From: Vreelandella halophila
GTDB lineage: Bacteria > Pseudomonadota > Gammaproteobacteria > Pseudomonadales > Oleiphilaceae
Length of the DNA stretch: 64,000 nucleotides
Assembly (NCBI RefSeq): GCF_009856365.1
Contig: NZ_WMEX01000002.1
Location: forward strand, 248,001 to 312,000
Direction of reading: 5' to 3'
Shown here: piece after piece, positions 1 through 7,682 of the stretch
Position numbering within the stretch: position 1 is the stretch's first letter
How the letters are laid out: each line of letters begins with the position of its first letter
Made by a program: the position numbers and the translations under genes
The notes under the pieces: model-generated
What the model saw: the letters and a program-made list of their open reading frames with translations, nothing else
Told to the model about the DNA's origin: nothing
Databases searched by the model: none

Positions 1-662
1 AGCTCCCGGATGGCCTCAGGCGTCTTGAAGGCGGGGACTTCCCCATCGTCCATGAACTCGTACCACTCAAGCCATACGGCACCGGGAAGCCGGCCCTTGC
101 GGGGAACGAAGTCCTTACCGTAGGGGGAAGAGCTCTCCCCGAGCCATTCATCCTGGTCGCGGTTATCCAGCAGGATCGCGTCACCGTTGGCCAGGATCTC
201 AAGCATGTCATCCCTGGTCGCGAGGAGGTCGCGCTGCGGATTGAGGGGGAAGGTTGCCGGCGTCACTGTTGGCGCCTCAGACGTCAAAGGCATGCCAGCC
301 TCTTCCCAGGCTCGGAGGCCGCCATCGAGAATGCCGGCCGCCGGATACCCTAGGTACTTGAGCAGCCAGTATCCGCGGCAGGAACCACCGTACTGGGTAT
401 TCAGGGCGTCCTCATAGACAATGGCGGTTTTCTGCCCGTCCAGGCCCACGTTGCCGAATAGCTCCGCGAATGTCTGGTGCATTGTGTCCAATCCGCTGTC
501 CGTGGTCTCCGCCAGGTAGTAGAAAATATCGGATACATTCACGGCACCCGGGATGTGTTCGGTCTCGTACTTATCGCTGTCGCGGATATCAATCAGCACC
601 GCCTTGCCGGCGCTGGCCAGTGCGTTTGCTTCCTCAACGCTGTAAAGAATCTTCTCAGTCAT
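1..662 (-). CDS. Rhodanese-family sulfurtransferase (3' end beyond window)
   Basis: Partial gene read leftward; its 3' part lies outside the window. The ATG at 662 follows an AGGAGA Shine-Dalgarno seven bases upstream. Residues 1-105 or so form a rhodanese fold: an early LIDIRDSDKYETEHIPGAV stretch, then YGGSCRGYWLLKYLG and a GILDGGLRAWEEAGMPL ending typical of the first repeat of two-domain thiosulfate/mercaptopyruvate sulfurtransferases. A second repeat begins near residue 140 (AILLDNRDQDEW). In this family the catalytic cysteine normally sits in the second repeat, which is not visible; the cysteine in SCRGYW of the first repeat is therefore of uncertain role. Such enzymes move sulfane sulfur to cyanide or thiols. 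It is last in view of the leftward cluster that begins with the OsmC-like gene. Confidence 0.85.
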   Translation of the reverse strand, partial: MTEKILYSVEEANALASAGKAVLIDIRDSDKYETEHIPGAVNVSDIFYYLAETTDSGLDTMHQTFAELFGNVGLDGQKTAIVYEDALNTQYGGSCRGYWLLKYLGYPAAGILDGGLRAWEEAGMPLTSEAPTVTPATFPLNPQRDLLATRDDMLEILANGDAILLDNRDQDEWLGESSSPYGKDFVPRKGRLPGAVWLEWYEFMDDGEVPAFKTPEAIRE

Positions 663-750
663 GGTGATTTCTCCTGCTCCCCGCCCCTTCCTGCCTGGAT
701 GGTCGAGGCGTTATCTGAGAAGGGCCTGCCTGGCCCTCCTGGATGTGTGG

Positions 751-1146
751 CTATAGTGTTTCCGGTTCGGTGCCGACGGAATGGACAATGCGCTCAAACA
801 CGGGGTCCAGTTCGCGCCCAATGGTGGCCAGCTCCGGTTCAGGGAAGAGGCCAAGGTTGACGCTCGGCCGCTGCCAGTCGACCCGGACGCCGCCCGCGAC
901 GCTCTCGTAGACATGGCCCCGCACGGGTATCGCAATGCCCGCGTCCTCCCGGGCTTCCCACACGCGCGCGGCATAAGCTGGATGGAAAACCTCGAGCACC
1001 TGGTGGAAAGGGCTCTCCAGGCCAACGTGGGCGACGTTGGTCGAGGCCGGGATGTGGCACAGAAGGTACATGCCCTCGGTGCTGATGGCCTCTTTGAGTC
1101 GTTCAACCGTTTCTTTTGGCGAATAATCGCTGGCAACACGGAACAT
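751..1146 (-). CDS. DUF302-like protein
   Basis: 131-aa soluble protein without signal peptide or membrane segment. The order of elements (ETVERLKEAISTEGMYLLCHI near the start, a central EVFHPAYAARVWEAREDAGIAIP segment, then a VYESVAGGVRVDWQRPS strand and a C-terminal helix) resembles the DUF302 domain family, whose function is unknown. It lies 18 bases downstream of the rubredoxin reductase gene and 88 bases before the rhodanese gene, so co-transcription is likely. No catalytic motif is evident. The family assignment is by pattern memory and moderately secure; no function is proposed. Confidence 0.65.
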   Translation of the reverse strand: MFRVASDYSPKETVERLKEAISTEGMYLLCHIPASTNVAHVGLESPFHQVLEVFHPAYAARVWEAREDAGIAIPVRGHVYESVAGGVRVDWQRPSVNLGLFPEPELATIGRELDPVFERIVHSVGTEPETL

Positions 1147-1164
1147 TGTGTTCGGGCTCCTGAC

Positions 1165-2538
1165 TTATTGACCGCGCATCTGCGCTTCATACTGTTTGGC
1201 ATCGCGTGTGCGCTTGCCGGACAGGGCGAAACCGGTCAGTCGATCCTCTGATCGGTGTTCCAGGACAATGTCCTGACCATCGGCCTCGCGCTCCACCCAC
1301 TCGCCGTCCTCCTCGGGCGCCCATACCGCCAGGGGCAATGACGGTGTCTTGATGACGATGGTCCCGGCATTCGCCTGGTAATGGGTCTCATGGCCACAGA
1401 GGTTGGCGGCCAGGGCCTGGGCCTGCTCCTGGAGTGGCCGCACATAGGGAAGCAGTTGTCCGTTGTGCTCGGCACAGTCCCCGATCGCGTAAATGTCGGG
1501 GATGGAGGTCTGCAGCCGGGAATCAACCTGGATGCCGGTGCCCGTGGCGGCGCCCGCGAGCCTGGCAAGCTCCACGTTGGGAATCAGTCCAAGGGCGCTG
1601 AGCACGACATCGCTCTGGACCGTCTCACCGGAGTCCAGCTGGACAGCCAGTGGCCCTTCAGGGGTGGTGCGGACCGATTGCACGGTACAGCCGGTGTGCA
1701 GGTTGACGCCCTTTTCCCGGAGCGCCCAGCCCAGGGTGGCGCTCAATGTCGTCGGCAGCAGCCTTGTCAGGGGATGACTCGCCTGGTCAACCAGATCAAC
1801 CTGGTGGCCGGCGCTGGACAGGTCGTCGGCAAATTCGCTGCCGATAAGGCCAGCGCCCAGGATAAGAATCCTGGAGGGTGCCTGCGCATCGGTTTCAGCC
1901 CGGAAACGGCGGTAGCTGTGCAGGTCATTAACCTGCATCACCTGGTCGGCGGCATCACCCGCCAGTGTGGGCCTGGGCTGTCGGGCGCCGGAGGCGAGCA
2001 CAAGGGCGCCGTAGGGAACACCCCCTCGTGGCGTGATGATGCGCCGGCGTTCTGTGTCGATAGACAACACGCGTGTGCGGGGCATCAGATTGATTCCCAG
2101 CTGCTGCGCCCGCTCCGGTCCGGCAACGGTGATCAGGTCATCGGGCTGCCTGTTGCGGGCAGCGGCGGCTGAAAGCTGGGGCTTGGGATAGACATCCGCG
2201 TCACAGTGTGAGATCAGTGTCACCGTGCGTGAACTGTCTTCGGCCCGCAGTGCTTCCACAAGATTCCAGCCCGCCATGCCGCCACCGATGACGACAACCT
2301 GGTCGGGATCCTGGCCAGGCTGCATTTGGGTCCGGCCAGCAGGCGCCTCCTGGGGCTCGGCGGGCGACTCCAGGAGCACGAAATCCGCCTTGGAGACACC
2401 GCAGTCGGGACATTCCCAGTCATCCGGGATGTCCTCGTAACGGGTGCCCGGTGGCAGCCCGCCATCCGGGTCCCCTTCGGCCTCGTCGTAGATGAAGCCA
2501 CAGACAATGCACAGGTAACGGCGATAGGGCTGGCTCAT
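1165..2538 (-). CDS. Rubredoxin / rubredoxin-NAD(+) reductase fusion
   Basis: 457 aa. Residues 1-55 are a complete rubredoxin with two iron-binding pairs, CIVCGF and [11 protein letters not shown]. An Ala/Pro/Gln-rich linker leads to a FAD/NAD(P)H oxidoreductase domain from about residue 78: [11 protein letters not shown] is the FAD-binding GxGxx[14 protein letters not shown] near residue 225 the NAD(P)H-binding motif, and [11 protein letters not shown] near 350 the second FAD motif. Rubredoxin reductases pass electrons from NAD(P)H to rubredoxin, which then feeds an oxygenase or a peroxide/superoxide reductase. In most bacteria the two are separate genes. It follows the acyl-CoA-dehydrogenase-like gene by 12 bases, so it may supply reducing power to a cluster enzyme (inference). 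Confidence 0.9.
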   Translation of the reverse strand: MSQPYRRYLCIVCGFIYDEAEGDPDGGLPPGTRYEDIPDDWECPDCGVSKADFVLLESPAEPQEAPAGRTQMQPGQDPDQVVVIGGGMAGWNLVEALRAEDSSRTVTLISHCDADVYPKPQLSAAAARNRQPDDLITVAGPERAQQLGINLMPRTRVLSIDTERRRIITPRGGVPYGALVLASGARQPRPTLAGDAADQVMQVNDLHSYRRFRAETDAQAPSRILILGAGLIGSEFADDLSSAGHQVDLVDQASHPLTRLLPTTLSATLGWALREKGVNLHTGCTVQSVRTTPEGPLAVQLDSGETVQSDVVLSALGLIPNVELARLAGAATGTGIQVDSRLQTSIPDIYAIGDCAEHNGQLLPYVRPLQEQAQALAANLCGHETHYQANAGTIVIKTPSLPLAVWAPEEDGEWVEREADGQDIVLEHRSEDRLTGFALSGKRTRDAKQYEAQMRGQ

Positions 2539-2550
2539 CGCGATCTCTCC

Positions 2551-3681
2551 TCAAGCGGCGCCAAGCCGCTCCAGTTCCTTGCGGAGGTGTTTGATTGCAG
2601 GGGTGACGATGGCCACGAAATAGGACTCCCGCAGCTTGCGCTGGGCGGGGGCGTCCGCCAGGTAGCCACGGGCGCCGGCATGCAGCATCGCCGCCTGGGA
2701 GGCACGAAGCGCAAGCTCTGAGGCGCTGTGGCGCAGCTGCAGCACATCCGCAAACAGGCTGTCGGAATCATCCCCGATGTCACCGGCCAGTGCCTGCGTG
2801 GCCATTCGGGCATCCGCCAGGTCCTCAGCCAGGCTTTCGGGCTGCTCGTCGAGATAGCAGTTCACGTGGCCCTGGGTTTCGCGCATGCCCTCCATGATGT
2901 CAATGCAGCCCTGCACCAGCCCCAGGCCCATGCCCATCTGCATCAGGACAAGGCCGGAGCGTATGCGCTGCATCAGGGCGGGGACGTTCTCGCTGATGAT
3001 CTGGCTGTCCGGGATGAAGCAGTCGCGGAAATGACAGGCGTAGGTGCCACTGCCTTCGAGGGCGGTGAACTCGGCGCACTGCTGGAGGCTGAATCCCGGC
3101 TGGTCACAGAAGGTCAGGGCCATGACCTTGCGGTCGCTGCCCTCGACCTGAAAGATCGCGGCGAAGGCATGGTCATTGGCAAGGTTGGAAACCCACGGCA
3201 GTGTGCCGTTGGCCACATAGCCGCCATCGACACGCCTGAGACGGATCTTGAGAGCCTCGATCGACGCGAAGTGCTTGAGCGCGTTGGACAGGCCGGTTCC
3301 ACCGAGTTGGCTGCCATCCGCAATGCGGGGCAGCAGCTGATCACGCACGCTGGTGTCATCGGCGTTTTCCAGGTACCACCCCAGGGCGTCTTGGCACCAG
3401 ACACAGAAGCCGGTCGACATGCATTCGCTGGAGACGGCATCCATAACGCGGACCGCATTACCAAAATGTCCGGGCCCGGACGGACCGCGTGCACCGCCGG
3501 ATCCCAAGTGCTGGCGATAACCGCCCAGCGCACCAAGCTCGTGCATGAAGCCTGCTGGATAGGTGCCCTGACGATCGATTTCAACGGTCTGGGGCGCCAG
3601 CGTGCTCTGAACGAGCGCTTCAACACCGGGTACCGGGTCAGACGGATCGGTCTGGGGCTTGAGTTTTTCCGCGGCAGTCAT
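2551..3681 (-). CDS. Acyl-CoA dehydrogenase-like flavoprotein
   Basis: 376 aa, close to the usual acyl-CoA dehydrogenase length. The N-terminal helical part, a central beta region (LGGTGLSNALKHF; VANGTLPWVSN, comparable with the flavin-binding strands) and a C-terminal helical bundle (ELALRASQAAMLHAGARGYL) follow the family order. I cannot place a convincing catalytic glutamate. The same fold includes flavin-dependent monooxygenases and desulfurising enzymes such as DszC and SfnB, which use reduced flavin rather than acyl-CoA. The neighbours (ABC importer, rubredoxin reductase, rhodanese, sigma54 control) suit such a nutrient-scavenging oxygenase better than fatty-acid oxidation. The substrate is unknown. 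It lies 60 bases after the OsmC-like gene. Confidence 0.8.
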   Translation of the reverse strand: MTAAEKLKPQTDPSDPVPGVEALVQSTLAPQTVEIDRQGTYPAGFMHELGALGGYRQHLGSGGARGPSGPGHFGNAVRVMDAVSSECMSTGFCVWCQDALGWYLENADDTSVRDQLLPRIADGSQLGGTGLSNALKHFASIEALKIRLRRVDGGYVANGTLPWVSNLANDHAFAAIFQVEGSDRKVMALTFCDQPGFSLQQCAEFTALEGSGTYACHFRDCFIPDSQIISENVPALMQRIRSGLVLMQMGMGLGLVQGCIDIMEGMRETQGHVNCYLDEQPESLAEDLADARMATQALAGDIGDDSDSLFADVLQLRHSASELALRASQAAMLHAGARGYLADAPAQRKLRESYFVAIVTPAIKHLRKELERLGAA

Positions 3682-3741
3682 GGCTTTCTCTCCTAGTCAT
3701 CGGGGATCAATTCCGGCGCGGCGCGCCGGAACAGGTCCTGG

Positions 3742-4281
3742 TTACGCCAGGCTTGTCTTGGTCGGCACGGGGTTGCGCATGGTGTTCGCCACCGGCGACC
3801 ACTTGTCCGACCACTCGATCAGGTCCTGCAGCTCTTCACGTGAACAGTCCGCATCGATATCAAACTCGGCGCGGATCTCGGTGAAACCGAGTCGCTTCTC
3901 GCTCGTGTCGCCCACGCCCCAGACGCTACTGATGTTGATATCGCCCTCCAGGTTCGCTTCCAGCTTGTAGAGGGTGATGCCGCGCCAGGTGGCATTGGCG
4001 TGAATGCCCACAAGAAGACAGGACGCCAGTGCGGCGAGAGCGGCTTCAGAGGGGTTGGGCGCGTTGTTCTCGCCCAGCAGTGTCGGGGGCTCGTCGATAA
4101 GGTGCCCGTCGAGGTCGCGGCAGTAGGTCATCATCCGGAAGACCCCTTCGCATTCCGTGTGTGACTTCAGAGTGTTGACCTTTTCCGGGTCCATCTGGGC
4201 TTTGGCACCCAGGGACTTGAGTCCTTCAAGGTCGATAGGGCGAAGCGGTGTCTTGGCATTCTGAGCTGCGGCTTCAGACAT
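3742..4281 (-). CDS. OsmC-family protein
   Basis: 179 aa from the ATG at 4281, chosen because an AAGGAGA Shine-Dalgarno lies immediately upstream; the reading frame stays open further upstream but without a ribosome site. LLGENNAPNPSEAALAALASC is the hallmark of the OsmC/YhfA fold, whose conserved cysteine (here LASCLLVG) can act in thiol peroxidase chemistry. The strand TLYKLEANLEGDI and the C-terminal MRNPVPTKTSL also fit. I do not see a clear second resolving cysteine, so peroxidase activity is uncertain. First gene of the leftward set, preceded by a sigma54-type promoter at 4348-4363. Clustering with a flavoprotein suggests handling of peroxide or of a thiol intermediate (inference). Confidence 0.88.
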   Translation of the reverse strand: MSEAAAQNAKTPLRPIDLEGLKSLGAKAQMDPEKVNTLKSHTECEGVFRMMTYCRDLDGHLIDEPPTLLGENNAPNPSEAALAALASCLLVGIHANATWRGITLYKLEANLEGDINISSVWGVGDTSEKRLGFTEIRAEFDIDADCSREELQDLIEWSDKWSPVANTMRNPVPTKTSLA

Positions 4282-4347
4282 GTGTTGTCTCCTTATTTGC
4301 TGCTTTTTTAGAGCGACGGTTTGTCCGTCTGCATTCAAAGGGGGAGC

Positions 4348-4363
4348 AGCAGATTGCATGCCA
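4348..4363 (-). promoter_or_regulatory. Sigma54 (-24/-12) promoter of the OsmC-led cluster
   Basis: On the minus strand the sequence is TGGCATGCAATCTGCT: GG, exactly ten bases, then GC, matching the TGGCAC-N5-TTGC rule except for the T after TGGCA and CTGC for TTGC. It predicts a start near 4336, about 55 bases before the OsmC-like ATG. The same TGGCATG half recurs before the cyanase gene. Confidence 0.75.
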
Positions 4364-4467
4364 GTGTTGTGAGAATGTTCTCTCAGCCCCTGAGGTGCGG
4401 GCCTTTCAGGGGCACCGGGAAGGTAGGGGAGGGCCTTTGTGGAGTCAGTTTGTGGTTTTACAGAGAA

Positions 4468-4485
4468 GACAATGTAGACATTGTC
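4468..4485. promoter_or_regulatory. Palindromic activator site shared by divergent sigma54 promoters
   Basis: Perfect inverted repeat GACAATGT-AG-ACATTGTC, eight-base arms with a two-base centre. It lies about 105 bases upstream of the predicted start of the rightward sigma54 promoter and about 140 upstream of the leftward one, the usual distance for an enhancer-binding protein. The GAF-type sigma54 activator encoded at 7683-9272 is the obvious candidate ligand (inference). It is the only gene-free stretch of note between 4282 and 4656. Confidence 0.65.
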
Positions 4486-4554
4486 GTGTTTGTACATTCC
4501 GTGATCAGGACTTCGGATGCCTTTGATTCCAGCAGTGTGGCGGGTTGTCCGGGT

Positions 4555-4570
4555 TGGTCTGGCTCTTGCA
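4555..4570 (+). promoter_or_regulatory. Sigma54 (-24/-12) promoter of the ABC importer
   Basis: TGGTCTGGCTCTTGCA has GG and GC separated by exactly ten bases and a consensus TTGCA -12 element; only the -24 element TGGTCT departs from TGGCAC. Expected start near 4582, about 75 bases before the importer ATPase gene. Confidence 0.8.
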
Positions 4571-4656
4571 CGAGCAGGACGAAAGAGCTTTCGGACAGCG
4601 CCCGGTGGCTCACGTGAATGCAACATCGAGCAACCATGCAACGCGGGAAATCAATT

Positions 4657-5472
4657 ATGGGTGCATCTATACAGATCAATGGCATAACACATCAGTTCTC
4701 CCCGAAAGGGGAGGTGGTGCTTCAGGACCTGATGATGGATATCGGCGCGGGGAGCAATATCGCGCTGATTGGAGAAAGTGGCTGTGGCAAGTCCACCCTG
4801 CTGCACATGCTGGCGGGATTGCTGATACCCAGTGAGGGCTGCGTCAAGATCAATGGGAGACAGGTCACTCGGGCTCATCCCGAGTGGAACATGATGTTCC
4901 AGAGGCCCGGTCTCTATCCCTGGCTCAATGTCAGACAGAATGTGGCCCTGGGGCTACAGTTCACTGGTCAGACGCAGAACCTGAAAGGACGGATCGACGA
5001 AATGCTGGAGCTTGTCGGACTCAGGGATCGCTCCGAGGCCCGCATCCAGGACCTGTCGGGCGGCCAGCAGCAGCGTGTCGCTCTGGCGCGGTCCCTGGCG
5101 GTGGAACCGCAGATGATTCTGTTGGATGAGCCCTTTTCGGCGCTGGACGCTTTTACGCGTCGGAATCTGCAACTGGAAGTCAGTTCAATTGCACGCGACA
5201 AGGGCATCACCCTGGTGCTGGTAACCCATGACATTGATGAAGCCCTGAACATGGGCGAACGGGTCGTCGTGATGGGACGCAACCCTGGCACCTTCCGCAG
5301 CATTATGGATATTGACCTGTCGTTTCCGCGAAACCCAATGCATCCGGCATTCACCGAAATCCGCGAGGATCTCATGGATCGCTTCCGTGCGTCGGTCGAG
5401 ACCCCGGCTGACTCTGAAACTACCGGTCACACGTCACAGACCCCAGATCCTAAGGAGATCGCTAATGGTTAA
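4657..5472 (+). CDS. ABC importer ATPase, NrtC/SsuB/TauB type
   Basis: 271 aa from the ATG at 4657. In-frame ATGs at 4618 and 4636 are alternatives and no start has a strong ribosome site, so the N-terminus is uncertain by 7-13 residues. Complete ATPase: Walker A GESGCGKST, Q-loop MMFQRPGLYPW, signature LSGGQQQR, Walker B MILLDEPFSALD and switch histidine VTHDIDEA. The closest groups import nitrate, cyanate, taurine and alkanesulfonates; specificity is set by the binding protein, not here. The stop overlaps the start of the binding-protein gene by 8 bases, giving one transcription unit from the sigma54 promoter at 4555. Confidence 0.9.
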   Translation: MGASIQINGITHQFSPKGEVVLQDLMMDIGAGSNIALIGESGCGKSTLLHMLAGLLIPSEGCVKINGRQVTRAHPEWNMMFQRPGLYPWLNVRQNVALGLQFTGQTQNLKGRIDEMLELVGLRDRSEARIQDLSGGQQQRVALARSLAVEPQMILLDEPFSALDAFTRRNLQLEVSSIARDKGITLVLVTHDIDEALNMGERVVVMGRNPGTFRSIMDIDLSFPRNPMHPAFTEIREDLMDRFRASVETPADSETTGHTSQTPDPKEIANG

Positions 5473-6700
5473 ATGCAACTGCAATCACGACGAGAGCCTG
5501 GACAACGAATACACCCTCGATAAGGGACGGCGGCGTTTCATGCTGGACTCCCTGGCTGCTGGTGGCCTTGCGGCTACCCTGGGCACCGCAGGAATGATGC
5601 GCCAGGCGATGGCCAGTGATGGCGTCGTCCGGATTGGCTATCTGCCGATTACGGACGCCACGCCACTGCTGGTCGCGCATGCGAACGGCTACTTTGAGGA
5701 GGAAGGTCTGGATGTAGCAGAGCCGAAATTGATCCGTGGCTGGTCCTCCCTGGTGGAAGGTTTCACCAGTGGCCACTTTAATCTTGTGCATCTTCTCAAC
5801 CCCATCCCGATCTGGATGCGCTACAACAACGACTTCCCGGTCAAGCTCATGGCCTGGGCCCACATCAACGGTTCTGCCCTGCTGATGAGCGGCAGCAGCT
5901 CCGCCGAAAACTTCAGCGATCTCGGTGGCAGCCAGATCGCGGTGCCCTACTGGTACTCGGTCCACAATACGCTGCTCCAGATGGCTCTGCGCCAGGCCGG
6001 CCTCGAACCGGTCATCCAGGAGCAGAGCGCGCCGCTGGGCGACAACCAGGTGAACCTGTTGATCCTGCCGCCACCGGACATGGCCCCGGCACTGGCTGGC
6101 GGCCAGATTGATGGCTACACCGTGGCTGAGCCGTTCAATGCCGCCGGAGAGAATCTCGCGAATGGCCGCCTACTCCGCTTCACCGGCGATATCTGGAAGA
6201 ACCATCCCTGCTGTGTGCTTTGCATGAACGAGAATGACGTCGAGGCCAAGCCGGAATGGACCCAGAAGGTGATGAACGCGCTGGTGCGCGCGGAGCTCTA
6301 TGCCCAGACCAACAAGGAAGCGACGGCGCGCATGCTGTCCCGGGATGGCAAGGGTTACCTGCCCATGCCGGAAGATGTCGTGGTCAAGGCGATGACGCAT
6401 TACGACCCCGATGACTATGCCTCTCCGGATGCAATCCGGCACGAGGACTGGAGCACGGGCCGTATCGACTTTTCGCCCTATCCCTATCCGTCCGCAACCC
6501 GGCAACTGGTCAAGTCCATGAACCAGACCCTCGTTAGTGGTGATACGACCTTCCTCAAGGGTCTCGATCCCGACTTCGTGGCAAGGGACCTGGTGGATGA
6601 CCGGTTCGTCAAGAAAGCGCTGGAGAAATACCCGGACGCACACCTGCCGGGCATGGACTCGGCCAACCCCTGGGAGCGTGAAGAGGTGATCAAGGTATGA
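5465..6700 (+). CDS. NrtA/CmpA-like substrate-binding protein with Tat-type signal
   Basis: 411 aa from ATG 5465, which has AAGGAG eight bases upstream. Residues 18-48 hold a twin-arginine signal: KGRRRFMLDSLAAGG followed by a hydrophobic run and a cleavage-like AMASD. The mature part begins VRIGYLPITDATPLLVAHANGYF, the standard opening of nitrate/bicarbonate/sulfonate binding proteins, and contains the domain-crossing GGQIDGYTVAEPFNAA. Tat export suggests folding or cofactor insertion before export, as for NrtA/CmpA. The first residues MVKCNCNHDE contain two cysteines ahead of the signal, which is odd. The ligand could be nitrate, cyanate, a sulfonate or another small anion; the sequence alone does not decide. 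Confidence 0.88.
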   Translation: MVKCNCNHDESLDNEYTLDKGRRRFMLDSLAAGGLAATLGTAGMMRQAMASDGVVRIGYLPITDATPLLVAHANGYFEEEGLDVAEPKLIRGWSSLVEGFTSGHFNLVHLLNPIPIWMRYNNDFPVKLMAWAHINGSALLMSGSSSAENFSDLGGSQIAVPYWYSVHNTLLQMALRQAGLEPVIQEQSAPLGDNQVNLLILPPPDMAPALAGGQIDGYTVAEPFNAAGENLANGRLLRFTGDIWKNHPCCVLCMNENDVEAKPEWTQKVMNALVRAELYAQTNKEATARMLSRDGKGYLPMPEDVVVKAMTHYDPDDYASPDAIRHEDWSTGRIDFSPYPYPSATRQLVKSMNQTLVSGDTTFLKGLDPDFVARDLVDDRFVKKALEKYPDAHLPGMDSANPWEREEVIKV

Positions 6701-7521
6701 CGGCAACCACAACGACTCCGGCCACCGCTGGTGGCGTCGAGATTGGCCATTACGCGCGCCGGATCAGCGAGAACCTGGGCTATCCCCTTCTGGGTCTGGC
6801 GATCCTGCTGGGCTTCTGGTGGCTCGGGGGATACCTGATCGCCAGCAATCCCTCGACCCAGGCGTTCTCGGCCTTCGCGCCCGAGAGCGCGCTGCCACGG
6901 GCATGGGAGCTTCTATGGTCGGGGACCCTGTGGGATACAGTGCATCCCAGCCTGAGCCGCATCGGGCTGGGGTTGTTCTGGGCCACGCTGGTGGCGGTAC
7001 CCGTTGGCATACTGGTGGGTTCACTGCCCGTGATGCAGAAGATCACCAGTTTTCCATTCCAGCTGCTTCGCATGGTCAGCCCCCTGGCATGGATGCCCAT
7101 CGCCGTGCTGGCGTTCGAGACCTGGGATGGAGCCATCGTGTTCCTGCTGTTCATGGCGTCGGTCTGGCCGATTCTCTTCTCGACGGCTTTCGCGGTACAA
7201 CGGATTGACCCGATGTACTTCAAGGTGGCGCGCAACTTTGGGGCTTCCCCCCTGGCCAGTCTGAGGCGGCTCGTTATTCCCGCTGTGGCACCGGATATTC
7301 TTGCGGGATTCCGGCTTGCGCTGGGGATTGCGTGGGTGGTGCTGGTGCCGGCGGAGTACCTCGGCGTAACCAGCGGTCTTGGGTATGCGATCAACGATGC
7401 TCGCGACATTCTTGCCTATGATCTGCTGGCGGCACTGGTTTTGGTAATCGGTGTTATAGGTTATGTGTTAGATGCAATTGTGGTTGCATTGATCCGCTAC
7501 GTTGGGTGGCAGGGAACCTGA
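6697..7521 (+). CDS. ABC importer permease, NrtB/TauC type
   Basis: 274 aa. The ATGA overlap with the preceding stop marks translational coupling. About six membrane segments are visible, starting with LGYPLLGLAILLGFWWLGGYL. The cytoplasmic EAA loop, which contacts the ATPase, is ARNFGASPLASLRRLVIPA with the conserved G of the family, around residues 170-190. It completes a three-gene importer with the two upstream genes. A strong terminator follows about 105 bases later, closing the operon before the regulator gene. Confidence 0.9.
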   Translation: MTATTTTPATAGGVEIGHYARRISENLGYPLLGLAILLGFWWLGGYLIASNPSTQAFSAFAPESALPRAWELLWSGTLWDTVHPSLSRIGLGLFWATLVAVPVGILVGSLPVMQKITSFPFQLLRMVSPLAWMPIAVLAFETWDGAIVFLLFMASVWPILFSTAFAVQRIDPMYFKVARNFGASPLASLRRLVIPAVAPDILAGFRLALGIAWVVLVPAEYLGVTSGLGYAINDARDILAYDLLAALVLVIGVIGYVLDAIVVALIRYVGWQGT

Positions 7522-7625
7522 GCAGATCATTTGCCGGTGCGCCATACTGGAGCCAGTTGCACTGGGAAAGGGCAGCGAAGTCAGCAATACTCCGGCAGGG
7601 ATCCGGCAATTGAGCCTGCTTTAGG

Positions 7626-7667
7626 ATGGAGCGGAGTTTGCATCTGCATTCTCCGCTCCATTTTTTT
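7626..7667 (+). terminator. Rho-independent terminator of the importer operon
   Basis: Eleven-base perfect stem ATGGAGCGGAG / CTCCGCTCCAT (7626-7636 with 7651-7661), 14-base loop, followed by a T run to 7667. It separates the importer from the regulator gene and makes a translation start at 7626 improbable. Confidence 0.92.
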
Positions 7668-7682
7668 AGCAGTGAGGCTCCG

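Noticed and set aside
7551-7566. TGGAGCCAGTTGCA-like sigma54 promoter before the GAF-type activator
   Set aside because: GG and GC are only eight bases apart, which sigma54 does not tolerate.
7626-7682. N-terminal extension of the GAF-type activator
   Set aside because: It would start inside the terminator stem at 7626-7667; the ATG at 7683 has a ribosome site.
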